Positions 22,599 to 34,600 of a stretch of 64,000 nt of DNA are shown here, one piece after another (the first letter of the stretch is position 1; every line of letters begins with the position of its first letter). The DNA comes from Helopsaltes ochotensis. Taxonomy: Eukaryota; Chordata; Aves; Passeriformes; Locustellidae. Position numbers and translations under genes: made by a program. A model generated the notes under the pieces. The model ran no database searches and was not told where the DNA came from. It was given only the letters and a program-made list of their open reading frames with translations. The stretch covers positions 36,295-100,294 of the forward strand of contig VXBM01001935.1 of the NCBI GenBank assembly GCA_013400155.1, read 5' to 3'.

Positions 22599-23612
22599 AT
22601 GTTAACACTACCATTTGATGAGTCTGTTGTAATGCCAGAATCCCAGATGTGTAGAAAGTTTCCCAGAGAAAGTGATGACCAAAAGCAAATGAAGAACCCA
22701 GAAAGCTTTTCAAAGCAGATCATCCTCCAAGGAAAGAATATTAAAAGATCTCCTGGAGAAGACACAGAAAAAGAAGAGGAGGAGGAAGAGAGAGAAGAGG
22801 AGGATGAGAATGGCTTGCCAAGGCGAAGGGGCCTTAGGAAAAAAAAGACGAGCAAGATAAGAATGGAAAGGATTAAATTCAGGCGTCAAGAAGCCAATGC
22901 TAGAGAGAGGAACCGTATGCACGGCCTTAACGACGCTCTGGACAATTTAAGGAAAGTGGTCCCTTGTTATTCTAAAACACAAAAACTGTCCAAAATAGAA
23001 ACTTTAAGACTAGCCAAGAACTATATTTGGGCTCTTTCTGAAATACTGAGAATTGGCAAGAGACCTGACCTGCTCACCTTTGTCCAAAACTTATGCAAGG
23101 GTCTGTCCCAGCCAACTACAAACTTGGTGGCAGGATGCCTGCAGCTGAATGCCAGAAGTTTCCTAATGGGCCAGGCAGGTGAAGGTGCCCATCATACCCG
23201 CACGCCCTACTCTACCTTCTATCCTCCCTACCACAGCCCGGAGCTTGGCACCCCCACAGGGCATGGGACTCTTGACAACTCCAAGTCCATGAAACCATAC
23301 AATTATTGCAGTGCTTATGAGTCCTTCTATGAAAGCGCTTCCCCTGAGTGTGCCAGCCCACAATTTGAAGGTCCCTTAAGTCCTCCCCCAATTAACTATA
23401 ATGGGATATTTTCCCTGAAGCAAGAGGAAAGCTTGGACTATGGCAAAAATTACAATTATGGCATGCATTACTGTGCAGTGCCACCCAGGGGTCCCCTTGG
23501 GCAGAGCTCGATGTTCAGGTTGCCTACAGAGAGCCACTTCCCTTACGACTTACATCTGCGCAACCAGTCTCTCACCATACAAGATGAATTGAATGCAGTT
23601 TTTCATAATTAA
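22599..23612 (+). CDS. NEUROD6: NEUROD6 (neuronal differentiation 6, NEX/MATH2 family bHLH transcription factor)
   Basis: One uninterrupted exon encodes 337 residues, the usual length of vertebrate NEUROD6, and ends in the family's C-terminus ELNAVFHN. Visible parts: an acidic Glu-rich stretch at residues 54-70; a basic nuclear-localisation-like segment RRRGLRKKK at 75-83; the DNA-binding basic region around 95-107 containing NARERNRMHGLN; helix-loop-helix to about 150 (NYIWALSEIL); then the neuronal bHLH C-terminal domain with the conserved block RPDLLTFVQNLCKGLSQPTT. The family binds CANNTG E-boxes as heterodimers with E proteins in the nucleus and acts in differentiation of excitatory forebrain neurons. 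The start codon has A at -3 and matches the family N-terminus MLTLPFDESV. The NEUROD6-specific N- and C-termini separate it from NEUROD1, 2 and 4. No frameshift or missing key residue is seen. An intron is inferred upstream, since the family has a noncoding first exon. Confidence 0.98.
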   Translation: MLTLPFDESVVMPESQMCRKFPRESDDQKQMKNPESFSKQIILQGKNIKRSPGEDTEKEEEEEEREEEDENGLPRRRGLRKKKTSKIRMERIKFRRQEANARERNRMHGLNDALDNLRKVVPCYSKTQKLSKIETLRLAKNYIWALSEILRIGKRPDLLTFVQNLCKGLSQPTTNLVAGCLQLNARSFLMGQAGEGAHHTRTPYSTFYPPYHSPELGTPTGHGTLDNSKSMKPYNYCSAYESFYESASPECASPQFEGPLSPPPINYNGIFSLKQEESLDYGKNYNYGMHYCAVPPRGPLGQSSMFRLPTESHFPYDLHLRNQSLTIQDELNAVFHN

Positions 23613-23625
23613 TGAGGGAAATTAA

Positions 23626-23631
23626 AATAAA
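23626..23631 (+). terminator. NEUROD6: Proximal polyadenylation signal AATAAA after NEUROD6
   Basis: AATAAA lies 14 bases after the stop codon. It is probably too close to be the main site and has no clear GU-rich element right after it. Confidence 0.25.
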
Positions 23632-23925
23632 CAGTGGTCATTCACCTCTCCATCTAATTAAGAGAAAGCAGATGCTTGGGCACTGCGTAATTGGGCACTG
23701 CACAATTCTATTTAAAATGTTTACTAGTTCCTAAAGTGTGTTTCAAATATTGTGAGGATTTTCTATGTATTAACAAACCCATTTTATTATAAGTTTGGGG
23801 GGGTTTTTTTGTCTGTAATCACTGTGAGAATATGTTTCCTCCCAGAGGTTTTCTCCTTCCTTTTTAACTTTTTATTACCCTATTTGTTTGATTTGTTGAG
23901 CAGTGTGTCTGAACAATATTACTGA

Positions 23926-23931
23926 AATAAA
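23926..23931 (+). terminator. NEUROD6: Likely main polyadenylation signal of NEUROD6
   Basis: AATAAA is followed by a GT-rich segment (GTGTACACACTGTGTAAAG) and then a T-rich run, the expected arrangement for cleavage near 23945-23960. It gives a 3' UTR of about 330-350 bases. Another AATAAA at 24010-24015 could be an alternative distal site. Confidence 0.6.
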
Positions 23932-24015
23932 AGTGTACACACTGTGTAAAGTCAATGTCTATTTTTATTGTATAGTAATTATACAAATGCATGTTACTGA
24001 AATCAGATTAATAAA

Positions 24016-27000
24016 AAATATGTATTTATAATTGGTAGAAAATATATATTGTATTCAAGGAGAACTGCATTAAAAGTATTAAGAACTTTAAAGTAATTAT
24101 CCAGACCTGAGATGGGCTTGCAGCAGGCAGAGGTGAGAGGGCAGCAATAGTGAAAGCTATGCAAAAAACAAAAGGCAAACAAACAAAAACCAAAATCATT
24201 TTTGGGTTGTTGGTTTTTGGTAAACTAAGGAAAAACAGTGATTGTCATTTACATTATTCAGCCTGACTTTAGAGTGTTGCGGGCAGGGGCCACATGATCA
24301 TATTTAGCAGATGTTGTCAAAAACTTGCCTCAGTTATTTTGACCATATATAATCAGCACTTTTAATTTGTATTATTATGACTTCAGATGTAAAGGTTTGT
24401 TATAAAAATGTATAACTGTGGTTTCTCACTACGTACTTAAAATGCAATTAAAGACAGTTGTTTCCACTTTTAAAATACATCTATTAGCTGTGATACTGTA
24501 TTGTGTCTGGTACTTATTATTTCATAGTATACAGCTGCTTTTGGTCTTGCCTATACACATCTTTCTTCCCAAGACACTCCTAATGCTCAAGTCTGGAGTT
24601 GGAAGTCAAGAATTATCAGGGTGAACCTGATGCTATTTTCAGAAGGATGTATTAGTGATGCAGTAGATTCAAAATACCACATAAATAGCTCTGTGCTAAA
24701 TGAAACACTGGTTATGGGAAGAAATTAACTTTGTATCTCAATGAAATGCCCAATTTCATATGGGGAAGGGCCCTGAGCTAAAACACAGGACACTAGCTGC
24801 TCCTGCAGCTCTGGCTTGTGGAGCATGAGAATGACTTTAGAGAAAAAGAATTCCTGGACATTACTAAATTTAGTGTTGACTAAGTTTTTTCGTTCTGAAT
24901 AAACAGCACCAGTAAACTACAGATGTGTATGCAACCCATACTAGTTCAACAGCTACAGAGGTCTGCACAGTCCTGCACACCTTAAAAGAGTTGAGCTTAG
25001 CTGAACCTCAGTTGTTTTCTAACCAGCTATAGCTATTCATCTATAAGCTTATGAGTGACAAAATGAATGAACCATTGATGTAAAAGCCAACAGTCTTTAA
25101 ACCTCTGAATGAGCAAGACCTCTTTATTATGATGGATAAACAGCAGCTGTCTGACATGCAAAAATCTGCTCTGAATGAGGAGGGAATACTTTTTAAAAGC
25201 TGTATAAAAAATGCAAATTTCACATGCAAGTTAGAAGCTCCTGGCTGAATCACAGTCTGGGTTGTTAACAACACATCAATCTCAGAGCCTCACTTTAGTA
25301 CAGAGGCGGACAAAGAGGGCATGGGCCAATTTCTCCTGATTATTTGCCTAATGTCACAAGCAAGATTTCTTGTAAACACTCTGCCCTGCCAAGCATTGCA
25401 GCTCCCTCAGGACAACCACAGCCTGAGGTTCACCTCTTCTAAGTAAGACAAGACTGCCCACAAAGGAAAGTATCAAAGTTTGTATCAAGATCTAAATGCT
25501 TTCAGATTTGCAGAGGTAGAGGGACAAGTATGGGATTTTGTTCAACCAATATCCTCTCTAGGCACAAATATGACACCAAAATGGAGTCTTGTGGAGCAGA
25601 GTCCTGGGCCAAATTTCAGGTATTTGTCTCAGGCTCATCCCCATTTTCCTCAGGGTCAGGCATGGAAGGCACAGGCAGCCATTTTCCACCCTGGATGAAA
25701 GGTGATGGTGATGACTGTCAACTCAAAAGCATCTCCAGGTGTTCTGCACTGAGGGATTTGGGAAAAAAGAAGACTCTAAAATAGATTGCATTTGCTGTTC
25801 CTCAGAATTAGCTGATATTTGGCAAGGCATGTACAGGTGATGGGAGAGAGAAGGGGGAAGAAGCCAGTCTATGAGGTGAAAGCACACAATCTTGAGCACA
25901 GATTCACATACACTGAGAAATAGCAATACATAACAAGGAGCTGTTGGCAAGAGGGCCCAGAAATAGGGGATCATTTGTGGGGGGCAAATACCTCCACTGA
26001 GCATTGGCAGCAAACTTATCTAACCAATTTTACTAAGAGAAGCCTCTTCTAGGAGGCTGAAAGTTCACCAAGTACTTCCATACTGCCTCACTGCACTGGG
26101 GGAGGGCTTTGCATAAGTTGAGAGTGGTGCGAGAAGGCAGCTGTAAAGTCCTGCACCAAGGGAAAGAAATGCCTAGAGCAACACGTCCAGCAGGACCCCA
26201 AGGGGTGTTCAGACTTCAGGCTCTGTGATCTGGGTGCCTCCAACTCTGTGGCCCTATATTAACTCAATAACTCATGGGCCAGTTCCTGTTTCCCGTTCTG
26301 GCAGCAGAGACAAAGGAAAAGGGGAGAAAAATCCCTGCCAGTTCGGATCTTTCTTGCTCACTCCATGACAGATGGGGAGGCAGTTTGCAGCCAGATTCCC
26401 CCTCTGGTAGCTCAAGGCAAGAACCACGCTTGCTCAGGGCATTGCAAGATGGAAAGTCACTCCACAATAAATATGGAATAAGTAATAGAAAAATATTGAG
26501 ATGGCATAAAAACTCTCCAACATTCTCTTTCTAGGAGGATATGGATTATTTAGAGATATGGAGGTGGGAAACTCCCTCGAGAGCAGGATCTCTTGCATAC
26601 CTTCTTTTATGCACACAACAAACATTTCTGTACTCCTTCGCTGGCCAGTCACAGAATGAAAAGGTGCTCCAAGCTCTGACATGATTTATAAAAGCCTTTG
26701 AAGATGCCCTATTTTAAGGAAAAAAAATCTGAGTACTGAGTAATAAAGATCTGGTCCTTTAAAATCACAAGAATAAAAGCCGATGGGTTTCTTACTAATT
26801 ATCTCCACTTTTTGAGGTTTGCCTCCTTTCAATTCCTTTCATACAGCAAAAAAACCCTGCTCAGTTCTCTGTGTCTTGTTCTCCTCATCACTGCCTTCAA
26901 TTTCTTGAGGATAGAATTATGTAAAAGAGTAACTGCTTCAGAAAAAATAGGTGAAAAATTTCTATTGTTATGTGTCCTTTATCACAAAAATATTGAAGCC

Positions 27001-30000
27001 TTCTGTCCCTTTTAGAGATGGGAACTCCAAAGCTGTCAGAAGAAGAGCTATTTCATTTGTGGCTTTGTTACACAGTGGAACTCTGCCATTTATTGCCATT
27101 TATTATTTCCCAGAGTAACATTTTAGTGTGATTTTAGTGTGATTTTTTTAAAAAGCACTGTGGTTTTTTATGGTATTGGAAACATGCTAATTATTTAAGA
27201 ATGGCTGTACTGGTTCAAATTAATCATCCATCTGACCTAATACCCATTTTTAATATGAGGGCATTAAAAAGTTGTCCAAATGTGCCAAAGAGGGCAGGGA
27301 AAATAATTATGTTTTACTAATAAAAGTACTGGAAAATAAACTAAACATAATGTTCCAGTCTTGTTGAAGACGGAGATGTCACTGAATTGGAAAAAGGGCC
27401 AGGAGGCACAACAGTTTACTGTAGTGTTAGCACCCTTTCCTCTGCAACACTGGACTCATCAGTAATCACTGAGTAGGACACACTGGGTAGTACTAGGCAG
27501 TACCACTTAAACCCATGCCAAGAAAAACCTCCTCCAGAGTACAATTTAGAATCAGTGGCCCAAGCCCTGGTCCTAAAAATCCCAGTGAGACCACAAAGAG
27601 AGAGGGAAGGGAAGACACTGCTTTGCCAGACCTCAGTGGAAATCTCAAATATTTTCTGAATTACAGTAGGGATACCCTTGTTTTAGGACACATCCTGACT
27701 ATCCTTTGGGACTGTCTGCATTTTTTCATTCCGTAGCTATTACTACAAAGATTTTTAAAATGTATGGAGATTGCACAAGCACAAACATGATGGGAATTTT
27801 TTTTCTATACTAGCAATTCCCTCTCCCATTTTTGATCTCTGCTTTATTCTTCTCTCTCTGCCTTGCCTATAGGACTCTCAAACGGCAGCAATTAAGTGAA
27901 ATGCCATCAATAAAGATGAATGAAATCCCAGTGTAATAGATGGCAGAATCTTTTCTTGCAAAAGCAAAACTAAAAACTCTTTGTATGGTTTTGCTTATCA
28001 GATTGTGAATCTAGTTTAACTATGGTTATATTTTATGATCACAAGGTCAAACTAGGTTTAATCCTAGTACCAAAATCCTTCAGCCTTTGATGTATTAGTA
28101 GCAGATACAGTGTTACTTTAGGCTGAATTGTCAAGGAAGCAGCTTCCTTTACAAAATTTCAGCCAATTTCAAATTAAGAAGAAACAAACAAAAAACCCAA
28201 CCCTCAGTAATCTGGCTGTGGGTCTGACCCAGAGCTGAACTACGGCAGCAGGTTTTGATTTTGCTCTGGAGGGACACAGATCAGCATGGTGAACAGCTGG
28301 CACTGTGCCACTTCAGAATCTCGAGGGCAGACCTGTCATATCTCACTGATACAAATCTAACTACAGTACACAGGACTGCCATGCAGAATCACACTCCCAA
28401 GCCTTCTCCACCACACAATGAGACCAGAGCAAGTAATCTCACAAAATTGTTCTATGCTATGCCAAAATGCTAGCTTGTTTTCCTGCAGAGCTTTCCCCCT
28501 CATCTCAGAATATGTGCAGGAATGAGCTAGGGAAAGGCAAATTTGCAAGCAAAAGAACTCCGAGGGGTTTTTTTTTTCTTTGCAATGCCTACAGTGTCGA
28601 CTCCCTCTGACTCACAATTGCCTTTGAATTGGCAATAGCTGCAAAGATTGTTACAGAATGGCAGAATGGTAAAGAGATTTCCTCCCCCTACTTCCCCAAA
28701 ACACCATTTCCTTTTGACTATTTCCTTGTCACTTGCTCCTTACACTTACACATTTATCCCTGTAACTGCGTTACTTGCATTATTTAATTCTATTTTTGCA
28801 TGACTTAATTCTATACATGTATGTAGAACGTATCTGGTTGTAGCTGAAAATCTGAACTACTTTAGGAGGTTAAAAAATATTTGCTGGAAAAAAGTGATGC
28901 TTATGATAGTTTATTTTTATAGGATATTCAGTATATTCTCATACTTACCGCAGGCTTGTGAACATTTTACTTTCTGATATTCTGGGGTTTTTCTGCACTT
29001 CTGTAGAACAGTGCTAAGCAGGTCTGAGGGTTTTCCCCTCTTAGTATTTTTTTAATTGTAATTGATTAGTACATTAAATTGCATTTTTGAAACTGATGAC
29101 ATTTCCTGATCTATAAAAATGCCCATATGTAAAAATGTCATTAATTCTGAAGTGCTTGGACGTTCTGTTTGCAAATGCTGAATAATCAGCTGAATTGGAG
29201 GTCCTTGTACAGATAGAGAATACAGGCTAAACCACAGATTATACCATAAATGTTGTACTCCTAAAAGCAGGAACATTAGGACTTGGGTACACTCTTGCTC
29301 TGTTGGAATTCAGCAGATACCAGATTGGAGTCTAAATCACATGGGAAGACAGGCATAGAGTCTTATCCACAATGTTATTTATTTACAGACACATGAGCAG
29401 ATGCATAATGCTTAGATGCAACTGAAGTGACATTTCTGCTGGGCAGACCGCTTGCAAACAAAGAGACTCTTGTCGCATACTCCTCAGAATCCAGGGTGAG
29501 GCCCGCATAAATGGTAGTGAATATTTGCCCCACATGGGGAGAAGCGCCTGTAGGAAAAAAAGCATTGTCTAGATATGGAGAACACAAGCAGCAGGAGTCC
29601 TGCTAATTTCAATAATTACGCAATTGAGATTACATTCCCAAATTCTAAAGGAGAGTTCATGTTGGTCATGATGAGAAGTCCTTTTCTTCTGGATTTACAA
29701 GGAGAGCTGTTCATGGGCTTAGTGTCTTTGTCTTGGTAACAGGCATTACTTTCAGAAAAGTAAATATTTTCCCCACAATAGATATAATAACCATTTTAGT
29801 TCACACCTATCAGTTTACATACAGAGGCGCACCTACACCCAGTGGGACAGATTTTGCAGGTTTCCACCAAAAAGCAGGGAAAATAATTTGAATCCATGTA
29901 GTTATAATTATTTTGATGCCAAAATTCCAGAAAATTTATTAATGCAGTAAGATGTTGAGTGAATAGCCATTCAATATGTAGGGCGATAAGTTGTCAGGTG

Positions 30001-30188
30001 TTTGCATACACCAATTTTCACTCCATGGATTCAAATTAGCCATAACCCACAACTCCTAAATTTCATATATTCTTATTCTTACTACACTCTCAGTTTTTCC
30101 CTTATTCAATTACATAATAGAAGCCTAGCTAAAAGGATAAACCTGTCTCTGTGCCTCATCTCACACTCTCACTATGGGAGAATCTTAA
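24016..30188. other. NEUROD6 downstream noncoding stretch
   Basis: No gene, RNA gene or clear mobile element seen. A short A/C-rich low-complexity stretch is at about 24165-24200. Confidence 0.45.
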
Positions 30189-30203
30189 GGTAACTAAGCC
30201 CAG
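30189..30203 (+). repeat. Left 15-bp direct repeat of the insertion
   Basis: GGTAACTAAGCCCAG, identical to 31591-31605. A further shared A to its left makes the match 16 bases if the element is taken one base shorter. Confidence 0.9.
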
Positions 30204-31590
30204 TGTATTGGTTTGGCATAGATGGTAAAAAAGAAAACTAATTAGTAATCTACTTTAAAGTTGACAGCCAGATTGACCAATGGGATGCAGGTATACACCT
30301 CTGGGAAAACTGACTTTAAGTACCAGAAACCTTGGGGCATGTCCTCTCTTCTCGCCGTGGCTGGGCAGGGGGTGGCAGCGTGGGCTTGAGCCCCACTGCC
30401 CCGGCTGTCTGGGTTGGGCCTGGCTGGGCCCAGCCACAGCTGGAGCCCTGGNNNNNNNNNNNNNNNNNNNNNNNNNNNNNNNNNNNNNNNNNNNNNNNNN
30501 NNNNNNNNNNNNNNNNNNNNNNNNNNNNNNNNNNNNNNNNNNNNNNNNNNNNNNNNNNNNNNNNNNNNNNNNNNNNNNNNNNNNNNNNNNNNNNNNNNNN
30601 NNNNNNNNNNNNNNNNNNNNNNNNNNNNNNNNNNNNNNNNNNNNNNNNNNNNNNNNNNNNNNNNNNNNNNNNNNNNNNNNNNNNNNNNNNNNNNNNNNNN
30701 NNNNNNNNNNNNNNNNNNNNNNNNNNNNNNNNNNNNNNNNNNNNNNNNNNNNNNNNNNNNNNNNNNNNNNNNNNNNNNNNNNNNNNNNNNNNNNNNNNNN
30801 NNNNNNNNNNNNNNNNNNNNNNNNNNNNNNNNNNNNNNNNNNNNNNNNNNNNNNNNNNNNNNNNNNNNNNNNNNNNNNNNNNNNNNNNNNNNNNNNNNNN
30901 NNNNNNNNNNNNNNNNNNNNNNNNNNNNNNNNNNNNNNNNNNNNNNNNNNNNNNNNTGGTGATCTTATGAGCTATGTGAACAAAGTGAGATGAGAAGAAA
31001 CTCCAGCACCAGGGAGAAAGAAGATATTTGTTTCCTGAAGATAAAAAAGCCCTTTTTGTTGTGGAGCTATGCATCTTTAAAAAATATGACATCCCAGCAG
31101 GGGTCCATGGCCCACATGCAGCCATGGAAAAGGCTGCTGGTTTTGGAGGTTTCTACAAAGGCAGGTTTCCTGGGCGGGCTGCTTTGTGGGGTTGGGAGCC
31201 ACAGACTGTGTCTATTATGGAAGTTACCATAACGAAGAGAGACTTTTTCTCTTTGAAGCTGAATGAAAGATTATTTTTATAAGTGGTACTGATTTAGAGT
31301 TCTGAGTTCTGTTGCTTTACATTGTTTTGTAAGAAAGTAAACTGTTAGTATAGGAAGGGTGGTGGTTTTGAGAGGTTTCAAATTTTTTTGTTCTGTTTTT
31401 ATGTGTGTTAATAAATCTAACTTTTTTTTTTATCTTTTAAGTTGTGCCTGCTTTGCCTTTATTCTAGTCCTATTCCACACTAAAGAAATATTTAGACCAC
31501 TACGCTAAAATTTAGTAGACAAAATTTGGCGAACGTGAAATCACTACATCTTTGGGTGTTTCCACCCGGTATGAATTTTAACCCTTTACA
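30204..31590 (+). mobile_element. LTR-type insertion with leader fragment, flanked by 15-bp direct repeats
   Basis: It starts TGTATTGGTTTGGC and ends CCCTTTACA. AATAAA is at 31410-31415, in a T-rich setting. TGGCGAACGTGAAATC at 31527-31542 resembles a retroviral primer-binding site followed by leader, so the right end appears to be LTR plus some interior. GGTAACTAAGCCCAG occurs exactly at 30189-30203 and 31591-31605 and marks both borders. Fifteen bases is far more than the 4-6 of retroviral integrase. The interior includes a 505-base gap, so the full structure is unseen. Confidence 0.7.
30452..30956. other. Assembly gap (505 N)
   Basis: Unsequenced bases follow a GC- and G-run-rich stretch (30355-30451). 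Real length unknown. Open frames crossing it are artefacts. Confidence 1.
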
Positions 31591-31605
31591 GGTAACTAAG
31601 CCCAG
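31591..31605 (+). repeat. Right 15-bp direct repeat of the insertion
   Basis: GGTAACTAAGCCCAG, identical to 30189-30203, directly after TTTACA. Confidence 0.9.
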
Positions 31606-34600
31606 AAATCAGAATGACAAATACTGCAGCCACAGAAACACAGGCCTAACATAACAAGCGATGCAGGATGTGAATAGACACCACCAGAAGCTTGGCAACA
31701 TCTTTCCTAGTGGACAGAGTAATAATTCAATGCAAGATGCACTGTAGCACTCAGCAGAAACACAGGTGAAGAAACTACTGTGAGGAAAAAGCAAGTTTGT
31801 GGTCACAACAAATTCAGCTAATCACCTCCCCAGAGACAGGCACATTATATGTGAGCTGGGGTGCCAGTCTGCTTTGCCTGGACAATACGTCCTAAATACA
31901 ATTCTGTCCACTCCCATTTTGAATGAGTTGGTTGCTTCACACAGCAGGTCATCTATCCCATAACAGTTGCTTCAGCCTTTGTGCTGGATTTACAGCCACT
32001 TCAAACAGCTGAGCCTGCAAAAGATGCCCTAGAGGAGATTATGCTGTTGTACATCCACATCTTAGTCACGGGTTTCCTGTACCCTCAGGTACTCACACTG
32101 ATGTCAGTATGTTCTGTAAAATGGTGGCTCTGCCATGAGTAATGGTCTCTACCACAGGCACAGCCTTGTGGAAAAGCTCTTCATTTAAGATATGCCTAGT
32201 GGCTTCCATGAGTGATTAACTGTACATACTGCTTGAGTGCAGTATTTCACTGATACTCTGGTTATACTCCCTTAACTCTTTTTGCTATCCATGTGTTGGG
32301 ATGTGTCCTCCCTTCCAATTTAGCTTTCTTCTGGGCAAAAATAACACTACAGAATTTGTTTTAACATATCAATTATGTTATTAATGAATCAAGGCATAAG
32401 AGAAGATATTTTATACAGCACCACACACATTTCTGGCAGTTCCAGACTACAAGCATACACTAACCTCCTCCGTCTTTTTAAAGTCACCTATAAGTTGCCT
32501 GGGAAGAAACTTCTCCTCCAAAAAGGATAAGTTATTGGCAAGGAAAGACTGCACACAAGGAGGGATATCTCTGCTCAGATATCCTAGATCAATGTCATAC
32601 CTGCCCCTTGTCTTCTGCAGGCCAGTATGTGCGAAGGTAGTAGTAGACAAAACAGTCTTTTCTTGCTTTGCCATTTCATCTGTGATTTACACCAATTCCT
32701 GCATCATGTACAGGTAATCTAGTCTCCAGTTCACTCCATTGCTCTGTGACAATTTACTTTTAAATGTCTAGAGAATTACAAAATAAACTAAGCCTCTAAT
32801 TAGAATTTAGCATTTATTTTCTTTTTAGAAAAAAATCTTCAGACTTTTTCCAAAATGTATTTAAGTCTTACTTCTTGGTCAACATGATGCTGGTTATTAA
32901 AAAATAATTCTGGATAAATTAGCTTGCAGATACAAAATTAATGTAATTCATTTATTACTAGCAGTCACAAATCAAAACGTTGTTAACACTACTGCATGCA
33001 ATTTAATATGCACAGTAAGTTTCCATATGGCTTCAATTTTAGGTTCCCTGGTCACTATGGAGGCTCATTTGCAGAATGGTATGTAGGCATAGGAAATGAG
33101 CTTGTGCTTACTGGGAGAAAAGCTGTTCAGAGTGGTTCCTACACAGGCACAACAGTCCAAAAAGGTCCCAAACCACTAACACCACATGGGATTGTCATAT
33201 GCTGCCTAAGATTGAGGAATATCTACATTCATTCACAGAACTACAGATTTAATGAGTGCTTATTTTAAAAAGTACCCATAGTCAGAACTGCTATTTACCA
33301 GTTCATCCTCCTAATCATGAAGGCACATTTTTTAAAAGCACTGAGCATACGATATCCCTTTTAGAGACAACATGACCAAAATACTATATGCTGCATCAGC
33401 TTTACCAAGTTTTAAAAAAGTCTACAAAACTTATAAACAACCGAAGAGCCTAAACTTTGATGAGGATATATAGACCACCTGTAACTGAGGTACTGCTGAG
33501 TTTTTGCATAATGTACCCAGGGCTGAGCATGCACTGTGATTAGCTTGAACACATCAACTAGATAAAGGCAAAGTGCTGCACATGCATTTCATTATCAGTC
33601 ATCTTGTTGCAGAACATTGTTGTGATTGAATGAGCAGCAGTGCCTGTTTTCAAAGTCATCTCTCTCTCCTTCTTCAACTACACCAAATTCCAGCAAGCTC
33701 ATTTTTTACTTAAAAAACCTGCTGGAGAGTGATTACAGTGAATTTATGCCCCTAGATTGATGGATTATCTGACTAAGAGCAAGAGCAATAAACCAAGTTC
33801 TTTCCAAATAAGAGCAGGCCATGAACACCAGCATCCCATGCCACAGCTCTATTCACTAGATTGCAAGCTTGCACAGGTCACAACATTACTTATTCCTTCC
33901 CTCTTTCTCCTTCTTGAAAAAACCCATTCAATGAAGTATATCTTATAACAAAAGCAAGGTATTTCAAAGCATTTTTGCTTTGTTGGAACTTTTCTGATCA
34001 GCTTAGTTAATAAAATTGTCAGATTCCCAGCATGCTTTCTCTTTTTCTTCAAACTGGCTCCAGCTGTGGTATGGCGATCAACATCACCAGTAAATAAGGC
34101 CAAAATCATCAGCACAGAATTATTTTTTCATTAACAGTGATTGCCACTGACAATTGCTTGATAAGCCAGCATCAGTTTTGGTTTACCATTGTTTGTATAT
34201 GCCTGGATTTCACTTATAGCTGGGAAACCACATCCAGCACAACACCAGTTTTATCAAAACTCAGAATAAAAAGGCATGTGGCTGGGGCAGAAAGATGTAC
34301 TTGTATGTACTTGTATGGTCACATCCTGCGACCATAGTACATCAAGTAACAGCCTGGAAATACCTATCAAAGGCATGAGCACAATCAGAATTAATAGGTC
34401 AAGCTCCCTGGAGCTACTCAAGAAGAATGAGAAAGAGGTTCTTGATGACTCTATCCGAGACACATCTGAGGCATCATTAGCTGTTGGTGGTTCAGAGTGG
34501 TTGTTGTGAGCACAACATACATAGATATAGATTTCCTCTCCTGTAAAATATCTTTGCCAGACGTCTCCTGGGCAGCAAAGGCATAAGCATACCATTGCAG

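Noticed and set aside
30280..31125. Long open frames across the assembly gap
   Set aside because: They consist mostly of unknown residues, and the gap merely lacks stop codons.
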